Shown piece after piece: positions 8,008-16,917 of a DNA stretch of 64,000 bases (positions within the stretch are counted from its first letter, which is position 1; every line of letters starts with the position of its first letter). The position numbers and the translations under genes were made by a program. The stretch is taken from contig NZ_PXYJ01000002.1 of NCBI RefSeq assembly GCF_003012815.1, positions 1-64,000 of the forward strand, read 5' to 3'. Under the pieces are notes generated by a model that was given only the letters and a program-made list of their open reading frames with translations, made no database searches and had not been told where the DNA came from. Source of the DNA: Allosphingosinicella vermicomposti (GTDB lineage: Bacteria; Pseudomonadota; Alphaproteobacteria; Sphingomonadales; Sphingomonadaceae).

Positions 8008-8595
8008 TTACTCGGCGATCGAAGCCAGTTCGTCGCGGCTCACGCGCCAGTCATGATTGCTGTCGACCTGCGCCAGAGCGCCTGCCGTGTTGTTAAGCAC
8101 CTGCACCGATGCGATCCCCGATGCGCGGCTGCGCAGAGTCTTGTCGATTGCAGCGGACATATTCTGACCGTTGGTTTCCATCACCCATTCGCCGAATTCC
8201 AGCGGGGTGAGATAACCTTTGGAGCCAGCGTCAAAGCGGCCCCAATTTGATTCGATGTTGAGCGGGCCGCCCATGCCGGTCAGCATCGGATCGCGCGGCA
8301 TGGATTGCGCCATATTCGTGTCGGCCTGGGCGGGCCGGTTCATTTCCGCTTGAGTTGCGCGGTTCATCGTCGACATGTCGTGGCTCGTCGCGCTGGTGGT
8401 CGCGCGGTCATGCTGGGTGATCGTCGATGTTGTACTGGTTAACGACATGGTGTGATCGGGCGTGACATTCGCCTCCATCTCCATTTCCGTCATCGTGCCG
8501 GGCGTCTGGACGGCCGCTTCACCATCCGTCGTCACTTGGGCAAGGGCCGGAACCGCAAAAGTCGCGGCACCGGCAAGAAGCAGGGTGCGTAGCAT
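8008..8595 (-). CDS. Secreted EF-hand protein with Met/Thr-rich linker
   Basis: 195 residues with a clear signal peptide (MLRTLLLAGAATFAVPALAQ). A low-complexity Thr/Met/Ser/Gln-rich segment follows (about 25-105). A C-terminal EF-hand pair then has a degenerate first loop (RFDAGSKGYLTPLEFGEW) and a canonical second one, DSNHDWRVSRDE. Calcium binding outside the cytoplasm is likely from the second loop. The role is unknown. Divergent from purB. Confidence 0.75.
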   Translation of the reverse strand: MLRTLLLAGAATFAVPALAQVTTDGEAAVQTPGTMTEMEMEANVTPDHTMSLTSTTSTITQHDRATTSATSHDMSTMNRATQAEMNRPAQADTNMAQSMPRDPMLTGMGGPLNIESNWGRFDAGSKGYLTPLEFGEWVMETNGQNMSAAIDKTLRSRASGIASVQVLNNTAGALAQVDSNHDWRVSRDELASIAE

Positions 8596-8746
8596 CTCTC
8601 TCTCCTAATCATATGGCCTGCACGAAGGTGTGACCTTTGCCGGAAGAACGGTTGCCATAGCGCCGCGCTCCGCCTTTCGTCGGATTGAAGGGGCGGCTCG
8701 ACTTTGCTACCCGCCCGCAAACGCCTTCAGCTTCAGGACAAAAGCC

Positions 8747-10060
8747 ATGATCCCTCGTTACGCGCGTGCCCAGATGACCGGCATCTGGGAACCCGAGAGC
8801 CGTTTCCGCATCTGGTTCGAGATCGAGGCTCATGCGCTCGATGCGATGGCCAAGCTCGGCGTCGTGCCGGCAAGCGCGACCAAGGCGGTGTGGGACTGGT
8901 GGGCGACCAATCCGGCCATCGACGTCGCCCGCATCGACGAGATCGAGGCGGTGGTGAAGCATGACGTCATCGCCTTCCTCACCTGGGTCGCCGAACAGGT
9001 TGGCCCCGAAGCGCGCTTCCTGCATCAAGGCATGACCAGCTCCGACGTGCTCGACACCTGCCTTGCGGTGCAGCTTGCACGCGCATCCGACATCCTGATC
9101 GCCGATCTTGACGAGCTGCTCGTGGTGCTGAAGCGTCGCGCTTACGAACATAAGCTGACGCCGACCATCGGCCGCAGCCACGGCATTCACGCCGAACCGG
9201 TCACCTTCGGCCTGAAGCTCGCCCAGGCCTATGCCGAATTCGAACGCAACCGCGCCCGCCTGATCGCCGCCCGCGCGGACATTGCGACCTGCGCCATTTC
9301 CGGCGCCGTCGGCACCTTCGCCAATATCGACCCCAGCGTCGAGGCTCATGTCGCCGACAAGATGGCCCTGTCCGTCGAGCCCGTCTCTACGCAGGTCATC
9401 CCGCGCGACCGCCACGCCATGTTCTTCGCGACCCTCGGCGTCGTCGCCTCATCGATCGAGCGCCTCGCCACCGAAATCCGCCACCTTCAGCGCACCGAAG
9501 TGCTGGAAGCGGAGGAATATTTCTCGCCGGGCCAAAAAGGCTCGTCCGCCATGCCGCACAAGCGCAATCCAGTGCTGACCGAAAACCTCACCGGCCTCGC
9601 CCGCATGGTGCGCGGCTATGTGACCCCGGCGCTCGAGAACGTCGCCCTCTGGCACGAACGCGACATCAGCCACAGCTCGGTCGAACGCTATATCGGCCCG
9701 GACGCCACGGTGACGCTCGACTTTGCCCTGGCCCGCCTCACCGGTGTGATGGACAAGCTCGTCGTCTATCCGGAGCGGATGCAGAAGAATCTCGACCGCA
9801 TGGGCGGCCTCGTCCACTCCCAGCGCGTTCTCCTTGCCCTGACGCAGGCAGGCGCGAGCCGCGAGGACAGCTACCGCCTCGTCCAGCGCAACGCGATGAA
9901 GGTCTGGGAATCCGACGGCCAATTATCGCTGCTCGAGCTGCTCAAGGCCGATCCGGAAGTGACCGCCTTGCTGTCGCCGCAAGAAATCGAGGAACGTTTC
10001 GACCTCGATTATCATTATAAGCACGTGGATACGATTTTTGCGCGCGTCTTTGGAGACTGA
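8747..10060 (+). CDS. purB: Adenylosuccinate lyase
   Basis: Catalyses two fumarate-releasing steps of purine synthesis (SAICAR to AICAR and adenylosuccinate to AMP). The 437-residue product starts MIPRYARAQMTGIWEPESRF and carries the fumarase/lyase signature GSSAMPHKRNP, plus HQGMTSSDVLDT and GRSHGIHAEP with catalytic-region histidines. The ATG at 8747 matches the family start; the open frame upstream to 8630 does not. It ends directly before bphO, so read-through into the phytochrome unit is possible. Confidence 0.96.
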   Translation: MIPRYARAQMTGIWEPESRFRIWFEIEAHALDAMAKLGVVPASATKAVWDWWATNPAIDVARIDEIEAVVKHDVIAFLTWVAEQVGPEARFLHQGMTSSDVLDTCLAVQLARASDILIADLDELLVVLKRRAYEHKLTPTIGRSHGIHAEPVTFGLKLAQAYAEFERNRARLIAARADIATCAISGAVGTFANIDPSVEAHVADKMALSVEPVSTQVIPRDRHAMFFATLGVVASSIERLATEIRHLQRTEVLEAEEYFSPGQKGSSAMPHKRNPVLTENLTGLARMVRGYVTPALENVALWHERDISHSSVERYIGPDATVTLDFALARLTGVMDKLVVYPERMQKNLDRMGGLVHSQRVLLALTQAGASREDSYRLVQRNAMKVWESDGQLSLLELLKADPEVTALLSPQEIEERFDLDYHYKHVDTIFARVFGD

Positions 10061-10633
10061 GTGACAGCCCGTCAGACGTTGCGCGCGGCTACGGCTGACG
10101 ACCATGAGCGGGTGGACGCTTTGTTCTCTGCCTTCGATCTCAGCACGCGTGAAGGCTATTGCGCGTTTCTTGCAGCGCAGGCGGAGCCCTTCCTTTCAAC
10201 CGAAGCAGAACTGGAGCAGGCAGGTATCGGACGGCTGATATCTGATTGGCCGCACCGCAAGCGCGGGCATCTGCTCGCTGAGGATTTCGCATCATTGTGC
10301 TCCGGCGAAGGCCGGAGCCCAGATGAAGGGACCGCTGTCGCTGGGCTCCTGCTTCCGCAGGAGCACAATGATGCGGCCCTTCTTGGCGCACTTTACGTCC
10401 TTGAGGGATCGCGGCTTGGTGGCAAGCTGCTCGCCCGATCCGTGCCGCCGCATTTTCCGACTCGCTTCCTGTCCGCATCCGCGCTGCGGGGGGCATGGCC
10501 CAGCCTACTGGAAATGCTGGATGAATTTCTTTACGATTCAGCCCGGATCGACGCAGCGGTGGGGGCCGCGCGTGCGGTTTTTCAGCGCTTTGAACTCGGG
10601 GCAAAGCGCGTGTTGGAGTTAGAGTTAGCGTGA
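10061..10633 (+). CDS. bphO: Biliverdin-forming heme oxygenase BphO, interrupted in frame by a repeat
   Basis: Bacterial heme oxygenases open heme to biliverdin, the chromophore of bacteriophytochromes. The 190-residue product has LRAATADDHERVDALF, with His15 as likely proximal heme ligand, and the distal-helix motif LGALYVLEGSRLGGKLL. It starts with GTG immediately after the purB stop and overlaps bphP by 4 bp (GTGA), so it supplies the downstream photoreceptor. Codons about 77-105 are made from an 86-bp inverted repeat (10289-10374), giving a segment foreign to the family between the N-terminal helices and the distal helix. The frame stays open and both heme-contact motifs survive, so it may still work. 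Confidence 0.85.
   Translation: MTARQTLRAATADDHERVDALFSAFDLSTREGYCAFLAAQAEPFLSTEAELEQAGIGRLISDWPHRKRGHLLAEDFASLCSGEGRSPDEGTAVAGLLLPQEHNDAALLGALYVLEGSRLGGKLLARSVPPHFPTRFLSASALRGAWPSLLEMLDEFLYDSARIDAAVGAARAVFQRFELGAKRVLELELA
10289..10374. repeat. REPIN-like inverted repeat, family E, inside bphO
   Basis: Perfect outer arms GCATCATTGTGCTCC and GGAGCACAATGATGC enclose CGGCGAAGGCCGG-type and CTGCTTCCGCAG inner hairpins. The same family occurs downstream of priA at 36614, where it is intergenic. Here the whole repeat is translated. Confidence 0.85.
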
Positions 10634-13221
10634 TAAGCCCCCCCGAGCCGGTGAATCTCACCACTTGCGATCGCGAGCCCATTCACATTCTCGGTGCGAT
10701 CCAGCCCTTCGGTTTCCTCCTCGCGCTGTCGAGCGACTGGATGATCCAGCGCGCTTCGAAGAATATTGGGGAATTCCTGGGCGAAGACGCGAGTGCGGTC
10801 ATTGGCCGCCCGCTCGGCGAATTCGTTACGCCATCCGCGCTTCACAGCCTGCGCAACCGTCTCGCCATGTTGCGCGGCGCCGATTCCGTGGAGCGGATTT
10901 TCGATTGCGCGCTGACCGCGTCGGACGAAAGCTTCGACATCGCTATTCACATGGCGAACGGCCGCATCATCATCGAAGCCGAACCGGCCTCGGACGAACA
11001 TGGCGACGCAACTGGTGTCGTCCGCTCGATGATCGCCCGCCTCGACCAGGCCGACAGCCTCACCACCTTCTTCACCGAAGGCGCTCGGCAAGTGCGTGCG
11101 CTGACCGGTTACGACCGCGTCATGGTCTATCGCTTCGCGCCCGACGGATCGGGCGAGGTGGTGGCCGAAGCGGTTAAGCCCGCCATCGGCTCGTTCCTCG
11201 GCCTGCATTATCCGGCGAGCGACATTCCGGCCCAGGCACGCGAACTCTATCGCCGCAACCTCCTGCGCGTCATTGCGGATGTGGACGCGGAACCGGTTCG
11301 CATCTTTCCGGAGCTGGACGAGAGCGGCCAACCGCTCGACCTGTCCCTCTCCATCCTCCGCTCGGTCTCGCCCATCCATATCGAATATCTGAAGAATATG
11401 GGCGTTGCCGGATCCATGTCGATTTCGATCGTCGTGGAGGGCAAGCTGTGGGGCCTCTTTGCCTGCCACCATTATTCGCCGCGCCGCGTCACGTTCGAAC
11501 GGCGATCGGTTTGCGAGCTGTTCGCCCAGATGTTCTCGATGCGCCTCGAAAGCCGGGAGCGGCAGCAGACGGTAGAATTCGAGCGCCGCGCCCGCGATAT
11601 TTCCGATCAATTGCTCGGTGCCGTCGCATCGGACGAAACCCTTCTTAACGATCCCGATTGGCTGAGCGACATCCTGACGGGCGCGATCGCCGCGGACGGC
11701 GTCGGCGTCTGGATCAACGGAAATTACGCTTTCTCCGGCGTTACGCCGCGTACCGACGAATTCGCGCGCATCGTGAAGGCGCTGAACGGCACCGCGTCCG
11801 GCCGCATCTACGCCACCGATTGCATCGCATCGATCGTGCCGGGCGCCGAGCGTTTCGCCAACGAAGCGGCGGGCATGCTCGCCATTCCGATTTCGCGCAC
11901 GCCGCGCGATTACGTCGTGCTGTTCCGGCGCGAAATCGTCCGGTCCGTGCGGTGGGCGGGCGATCCCCACAAACCCGTCGAATATGGCCCAAACGGCCCG
12001 CGCCTGACCCCCCGCCAGAGTTTCGAGGAATGGAAGGAACTGGTCCAAGGCCGCTCCCGTCCCTTCACAGCCTCTGAAATCCGCGTCGCCGAAACCCTGC
12101 GCGCCACGCTCATCGAAGTCGTTCTTCGCCTGTCGGACGAAGCCAGCATCGAACGACAGCAGGCGAGCGAGCGGCAGGAGTTGCTGATCGCGGAGCTCAA
12201 TCACCGCGTCCGCAACATCCTGGGCGTAATCCGCGGTTTGATCCGCCAATCGCAGACGAGCAGGATCTCGATCGAGGATTTCGTGAAGCTCGTCGACGGG
12301 CGCATCCATGCGCTGGCGCGTGCGCACAATCAGATCACGGAAGACCATTGGGGCCCCGCGCCCTTGCAGAATATCATCGATGCCGAAGCCGCCGCCTTCC
12401 TCGCCGACAGCGCGGACCGGATCATCGCGGACGGCCCGATGGTCCTCCTTAATCCGCAAGCCTATTCGACAATGGCCCTCGTTATGCACGAACTGGTTAC
12501 GAACAGCGCCAAATATGGCGGCCTGTCGGATAGCGGGCGCGTGCTGCTCAATTGGTCGATCGAAGAAACTGGCGATCTCATCATCAATTGGCGGGAAGAG
12601 GGCGGGCCGCCCGTCACGCCGCCGACGCGCAAAGGGTTCGGCTCCACCATCATCGACCGCTCGGTGCCCTATGACCTCGGCGGAACGGCCAGCATGGATT
12701 ATAAGTCGGCGGGCTTGGAGGCCTCCTTCCGTATCCCTGCGCGCCACGTGTCGAAAGCGAAAGCCTCGTCCATGCCGCGCATCTCGATCCCGCGTCATCA
12801 TGAAGAGCAGGCGGTTATCGATTCCTATAACGGCCTCATCGCCAACCACCGCGTGCTGCTGGTCGAGGACAGCCTCATCATCGCTCTCGACGCCGAAGAC
12901 ATATTGAAGCGCCTCGGCGCTCGCGAAGTGGTGACCGCCGCCAATGTCGAAACCGCGCTCACGTTGATCGAGGACGTGAAGCCGACCATGGCCATGCTCG
13001 ACATTAACCTTGGCGACCAGACAAGCTTCCCGATCGCGGACCGCCTGAACGAAGTCGGCATCCCGTTCCTCTTCGCCACAGGCTATGGAGAGCAGGCGCA
13101 GCTGCCGGCCGACCACAAGGCCAGGGTCGTTCTGCAAAAGCCTTACACGCTGAAGAATGTCGCCCGCGCCATGCCGATCCTGACCGGCGGCCTGGACAAT
13201 GCGGCGGAGGCGGCGAAGTAA
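10630..13221 (+). CDS. bphP: Bacteriophytochrome: PAS-GAF-PHY, HWE-type histidine kinase and receiver domain
   Basis: Red/far-red photoreceptor kinase of 863 residues. The N-terminal PAS has the biliverdin-attachment Cys13 (TTCDREP) and GAIQPFG. The GAF has PASDIPAQARELY and SPIHIEYLKNMGV. The PHY tongue has TPRQSFEEW. The kinase is HWE/HisKA_2 type: phospho-acceptor His525 in ELNHRVRN, VMHELVTNSAKYGGLS and the diagnostic WREEGGPPV. A receiver domain follows (about 738-860) with Asp791 in MLDINLG and Lys in QKPYT. The GTG start overlaps the bphO stop. The fused receiver without output domain suggests phosphotransfer to other proteins or a phosphate sink. IQPFG has Phe where many members have His. 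Confidence 0.93.
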   Translation: MISPPEPVNLTTCDREPIHILGAIQPFGFLLALSSDWMIQRASKNIGEFLGEDASAVIGRPLGEFVTPSALHSLRNRLAMLRGADSVERIFDCALTASDESFDIAIHMANGRIIIEAEPASDEHGDATGVVRSMIARLDQADSLTTFFTEGARQVRALTGYDRVMVYRFAPDGSGEVVAEAVKPAIGSFLGLHYPASDIPAQARELYRRNLLRVIADVDAEPVRIFPELDESGQPLDLSLSILRSVSPIHIEYLKNMGVAGSMSISIVVEGKLWGLFACHHYSPRRVTFERRSVCELFAQMFSMRLESRERQQTVEFERRARDISDQLLGAVASDETLLNDPDWLSDILTGAIAADGVGVWINGNYAFSGVTPRTDEFARIVKALNGTASGRIYATDCIASIVPGAERFANEAAGMLAIPISRTPRDYVVLFRREIVRSVRWAGDPHKPVEYGPNGPRLTPRQSFEEWKELVQGRSRPFTASEIRVAETLRATLIEVVLRLSDEASIERQQASERQELLIAELNHRVRNILGVIRGLIRQSQTSRISIEDFVKLVDGRIHALARAHNQITEDHWGPAPLQNIIDAEAAAFLADSADRIIADGPMVLLNPQAYSTMALVMHELVTNSAKYGGLSDSGRVLLNWSIEETGDLIINWREEGGPPVTPPTRKGFGSTIIDRSVPYDLGGTASMDYKSAGLEASFRIPARHVSKAKASSMPRISIPRHHEEQAVIDSYNGLIANHRVLLVEDSLIIALDAEDILKRLGAREVVTAANVETALTLIEDVKPTMAMLDINLGDQTSFPIADRLNEVGIPFLFATGYGEQAQLPADHKARVVLQKPYTLKNVARAMPILTGGLDNAAEAAK

Positions 13222-13300
13222 TCGTTCAGATCACCTGGATATTGATGCTCATCCGGGTTCGCCTCCCTGTCCGTCACCTCGTCTCACCGCCCTCCCACCG

Positions 13301-13380
13301 TCACCCCGGCGGAAGCCGGGGTCTCAGGACCAGATCGCGCCTTATTCGTTACGAGACCCCGGCTTTCGCCGGGGTGACGG
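13301..13380. repeat. REPIN-like inverted repeat, family B (GTCACCCCGGCGAAAGCCGG)
   Basis: GTCACCCCGGCGGAAGCCGG and CCGGCTTTCGCCGGGGTGAC arms. Family B recurs at 14645, 18475, 20732 and 38770. This copy sits between convergent bphP and dnaJ; the rest of that 282-bp spacer shows nothing recognisable. Confidence 0.85.
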
Positions 13381-13503
13381 TGATGAGGCAAGAGGAGAAG
13401 CGGCGCTCTCGCCCCCTTAGGGAGAGAGTTGGAGAAAGCGGAATGATGTTGGGGGACTACGCAATCGCGTCCACCCGTCCCCCGGGGTCGAAGGAAAGCG
13501 AAT

Positions 13504-14628
13504 TTATTCCTTCAAATCGTCCCACATCGATTTGATCTTCGAGAAAAACCCCGTCGAAGCCGGACATTCCTCGCCCGTTTCGGTCTTGCGGAATTCTTCC
13601 AGCAATTCCTTCTGCCGGGACGAAAGCTTGGTGGGGGTTTCGACCTCCACCTCGATCACCATGTCGCCCGTTCCGCGTCCGTTGAGGATAGGCATCCCGG
13701 CGCCGCGCTGCTTCAGCTGCTTTCCGAACTGTATGCCCGCTGGAATACGGATCTCGTGCTTGGTACGGTCGAGCCCCGGCACTTCGATGCACCCGCCAAG
13801 CGCGGCGGTCGTGAAGCTGATCGGGCAACGCGCATAGAGCGTCGTGCCCTCACGCTGGAACAAAGCGTGCCGCGCAATATGGATGAAGATGTAGAGGTCA
13901 CCCGCCGGGCCGCCGCGCGACCCGGCCTCGCCTTCGCCGGACAGGCGGATGCGCGTACCTTCATCGACACCAGCCGGAATACGCACGTCCAATGACTTGC
14001 GTTTTTCAACGCGGCCTTCGCCGCGGCAGGGCTGGCAGGGATCGGCTATCACTTGGCCCGAACCCCGGCAGGTCGGGCAGACGCGTTCGACCACGAAGAA
14101 GCCCTGCTGCGCGCGAACCTGGCCGCGCCCTTCGCAATAGGTGCAGGTTCGCGCCGCCGTGCCGGGCTTGGCGCCCGATCCGCCGCACGTGTCGCAGGAT
14201 GCGGTGGTGTCGATATCCAGCGTCACCTGCTTGCCGTGATAGGCGTCTTCCAGGCTAATCTCGAGATCGTAGCGCAGGTCCGATCCGCGCAACGCGCTGG
14301 ACCGCTGCCGCCCCTGCGATCCGCCCATGAACTCGCCAAAGATATTCTCGAAGATATCGGAGAAGGAGCCGAAATCCTGCGCCCCGCCCGCGCCGCCGCC
14401 CTGCTGGAAGGCGGCATGGCCGAAGCGGTCATAGGCCGCGCGCTTCTGCGGATCTTTCAGGCAATCATAGGCCTGGCTGACCGCCTTGAACTTCTCCTCG
14501 GACATCTTGCAGCCCGGATTACGATCCGGGTGGCATTCCATCGCGATGCGGCGATAGGCGGTCTTGATCGTCTTCTCGTCCGCCGTGCGCTCGACCTGGA
14601 GCAGTTCGTAATAATCGGTATCAAGCAT
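13504..14628 (-). CDS. dnaJ: Chaperone protein DnaJ
   Basis: Hsp40 co-chaperone that delivers substrates to DnaK and stimulates its ATPase. The 374-residue protein has a J-domain with HPD at residues 33-35, a Gly/Phe-rich linker (FQQGGGAGGAQDFGSF), the zinc-binding region with four CxxCxGxG-type repeats (CDTCGGSG, CTYCEGRG, CPTCRGSG, CQPCRGEG) and a C-terminal substrate domain. It follows dnaK on the same strand 223 bp away, with a family B repeat in the gap. Confidence 0.96.
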   Translation of the reverse strand: MLDTDYYELLQVERTADEKTIKTAYRRIAMECHPDRNPGCKMSEEKFKAVSQAYDCLKDPQKRAAYDRFGHAAFQQGGGAGGAQDFGSFSDIFENIFGEFMGGSQGRQRSSALRGSDLRYDLEISLEDAYHGKQVTLDIDTTASCDTCGGSGAKPGTAARTCTYCEGRGQVRAQQGFFVVERVCPTCRGSGQVIADPCQPCRGEGRVEKRKSLDVRIPAGVDEGTRIRLSGEGEAGSRGGPAGDLYIFIHIARHALFQREGTTLYARCPISFTTAALGGCIEVPGLDRTKHEIRIPAGIQFGKQLKQRGAGMPILNGRGTGDMVIEVEVETPTKLSSRQKELLEEFRKTETGEECPASTGFFSKIKSMWDDLKE

Positions 14629-14644
14629 GACGGCGCCCCCACGC

Positions 14645-14726
14645 CGTCACCCCGGCGAAAGCCGGGGTCTCGTAGAGCAGGGCCGCAGCCCTTCCCACTG
14701 AGATTCCGGCTTCCGCCGGAGTGACG
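14645..14726. repeat. REPIN-like inverted repeat, family B, between dnaK and dnaJ
   Basis: CGTCACCCCGGCGAAAGCCG and CCGGCTTCCGCCGGAGTGACG arms, close to the dnaJ start and between two co-directional chaperone genes. A hairpin here could change the dnaK:dnaJ transcript ratio. Confidence 0.85.
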
Positions 14727-14851
14727 ATCGTTTTCATAAAAGACCTGAGAAAAGAACCCGCTCGGGCTGAGCCTTTCGAACACCTGCCTACCTTCTGATT
14801 CAAAAGAAAGGGCAGTCCTCCGATAAGCTCAGACCGAGCGGTGCGCATGCT

Positions 14852-16765
14852 TTACGCCTTGTTGTCTTCGTCCACTTCCGAGAATTCGGCGTCGACCACC
14901 TCTTCACCGCCCGCTTCGCTGCCTGTGGCAGCACCGGTTTCCGGCGAAGCAGCATTCGCCTGCTCCTTCTCGTAAATGGCCTGGCCGAGCTTCATCGCAA
15001 CCTGCGCCAGCGCCTGGCTCTTTTCGGTCATCGCATCAGCATCGCCGCTCTCGACTGCGGTCTTGGCTTCCGCAACAGCGGCCTCGATCTCGGACTTCAG
15101 CGAAGCGTCGACCTTGTCGCCATGCTCATTGAGCTGCTGTTCGGTCGTGTGGATGAGGCTCTCGGCATTATTCTTGGCTTCCGCCGCAGCACGGCGCTTC
15201 TTGTCGTCCTCGGCGAACTGCTCGGCGTCCTTCACCATCTTTTCGATGTCGTCGTCACTAAGACCGCCCGAGGCCTGGATGCGGATTTGCTGCTCCTTGC
15301 CCGTGCCCTTGTCCTTGGCGCTGACGTTCACGATGCCGTTGGCGTCGATGTCGAACGTCACCTCGATCTGCGGCACGCCGCGCGGTGCGGGTGGAATGCC
15401 GACCAGGTCAAACTGGCCGAGCATCTTGTTGTCCGCCGCCATTTCACGCTCGCCCTGAAAGACGCGGATCGTCACAGCATTCTGATTGTCGTCCGCCGTC
15501 GAATAGGTTTGCGACTTCTTCGTCGGGATCGTCGTGTTGCGGTCGATCATCTTGGTCATGATGCCGCCAAGCGTTTCGATACCGAGCGACAGCGGCGTAA
15601 CGTCGAGGAGCAGGACGTCCTTCACGTCGCCCTGTAGCACGCCCGCCTGGATCGCGGCGCCCATCGCAACGACTTCGTCCGGATTGACGCCCGTATGCGG
15701 TTCCTTGCCGAAGAAGGCCTTCACGGCTTCCCGCACCTTGGGCATGCGGGTCATGCCGCCGACCATCACGACTTCGTCGATGCCGTCGGCCTTCAGGCCC
15801 GCATCGGCGAGCGCCTTCTTCATCGGATCGATCGTGCGCTGGATGAGGCCGTCGACCAGCTTTTCAAGGTCGGTGCGGCTGATCGACTTCACAAGGTGCT
15901 TCGGCCCATTGGCGTCGGCGGTGATGAAGGGAAGGTTCACTTCCGTCGTCGCGGCGGACGACAGCTCGATCTTCGCCTTTTCCGCAGCTTCCTTCAGGCG
16001 CTGCAGCGCAAGCCGATCCTTGGTAAGATCGATGCCCTCATCCTTCTTGAAGCCCTCAGCGAGATATTCGACGAGCTTGGCGTCGAAATCTTCACCGCCA
16101 AGGAACGTGTCGCCGTTGGTCGACTTCACTTCGAACACGCCGTCGCCGATTTCCAGGATCGACACGTCGAACGTACCGCCGCCAAGATCGTAGACCGCGA
16201 TCGTCTTGTTATTGTCCTTATCGAGGCCGTAAGCGAGCGCAGCGGCCGTCGGCTCGTTGATAATGCGGAGGACTTCAAGGCCGGCAATCTGCCCGGCGTC
16301 CTTGGTCGCCTGGCGCTGCGCGTCGTTGAAGTAAGCGGGAACCGTGATGACGGCCTGCGTCACCGTTTCGCCGAGATAGGCCTCGGCGGTTTCCTTCATC
16401 TTCTGCAGCGTGAAGGCCGAAATCTGGCTGGGGGAATAATCCTGCCCGCCCGCCTGAACCCAAGCGTCGCCGTTCGAGCCCTTCACGATGTGATAGGGAA
16501 CCAGTTCGGTGTCCTTCTTGGTCACCGGATCGTCGAAGCGGCGGCCGATAAGGCGCTTCACCGCGAAAATCGTATTGTCGGGATTGGTCACCGCCTGGCG
16601 CTTGGCCGGCTGACCGATCAGCCGTTCGCCATCCTTGGCGAAGGCGACGATGGACGGCGTCGTGCGCGCGCCCTCGGCATTTTCAATGACCTTCGGCTTG
16701 CCGCCTTCCATCACGGCAACGCAGCTGTTGGTGGTGCCGAGGTCGATACCGATTACTTTTGCCAT
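14852..16765 (-). CDS. dnaK: Chaperone protein DnaK (Hsp70)
   Basis: ATP-dependent chaperone of 637 residues. It begins [20 protein letters not shown], with the phosphate loop [11 protein letters not shown] and the substrate-binding domain ending in an acidic tail ([19 protein letters not shown]). Its nucleotide exchange factor grpE and the repressor hrcA are about 11 kb away in this window. RBS AGAGGA precedes the ATG. No CIRCE element was seen upstream, so control by HrcA at this promoter is not indicated. Confidence 0.97.
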   Translation of the reverse strand: MAKVIGIDLGTTNSCVAVMEGGKPKVIENAEGARTTPSIVAFAKDGERLIGQPAKRQAVTNPDNTIFAVKRLIGRRFDDPVTKKDTELVPYHIVKGSNGDAWVQAGGQDYSPSQISAFTLQKMKETAEAYLGETVTQAVITVPAYFNDAQRQATKDAGQIAGLEVLRIINEPTAAALAYGLDKDNNKTIAVYDLGGGTFDVSILEIGDGVFEVKSTNGDTFLGGEDFDAKLVEYLAEGFKKDEGIDLTKDRLALQRLKEAAEKAKIELSSAATTEVNLPFITADANGPKHLVKSISRTDLEKLVDGLIQRTIDPMKKALADAGLKADGIDEVVMVGGMTRMPKVREAVKAFFGKEPHTGVNPDEVVAMGAAIQAGVLQGDVKDVLLLDVTPLSLGIETLGGIMTKMIDRNTTIPTKKSQTYSTADDNQNAVTIRVFQGEREMAADNKMLGQFDLVGIPPAPRGVPQIEVTFDIDANGIVNVSAKDKGTGKEQQIRIQASGGLSDDDIEKMVKDAEQFAEDDKKRRAAAEAKNNAESLIHTTEQQLNEHGDKVDASLKSEIEAAVAEAKTAVESGDADAMTEKSQALAQVAMKLGQAIYEKEQANAASPETGAATGSEAGGEEVVDAEFSEVDEDNKA

Positions 16766-16837
16766 ATTATCCTCTTGAGCCCCTCAATTATTTACAGCCG
16801 CGCCCAGAAACGAGGCACGCAGCATGTGAACGGGGCC

Positions 16838-16865
16838 GATATAGGAGCGGTTTTGGTTGCTGCAA
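16838..16865 (-). promoter_or_regulatory. Candidate dnaK promoter
   Basis: On the minus strand TTGCAG and TATATC are separated by 16 bp, about 73 bp before the dnaK start. The -35 part reads CTTGCAG, which could also be a variant heat-shock sigma box. Only pattern evidence. Confidence 0.35.
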
Positions 16866-16917
16866 GACGGCCCGGGCGGCTATGCGCGGCGCGGGTCGTT
16901 TCACAGGAGACATATCG

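Noticed and set aside
10582-13137. 851-codon open frame antisense to bphP
   Set aside because: It mirrors the codon pattern of bphP and shows no protein motifs; the sense frame has every phytochrome and kinase landmark. Such shadows are common in GC-rich DNA.
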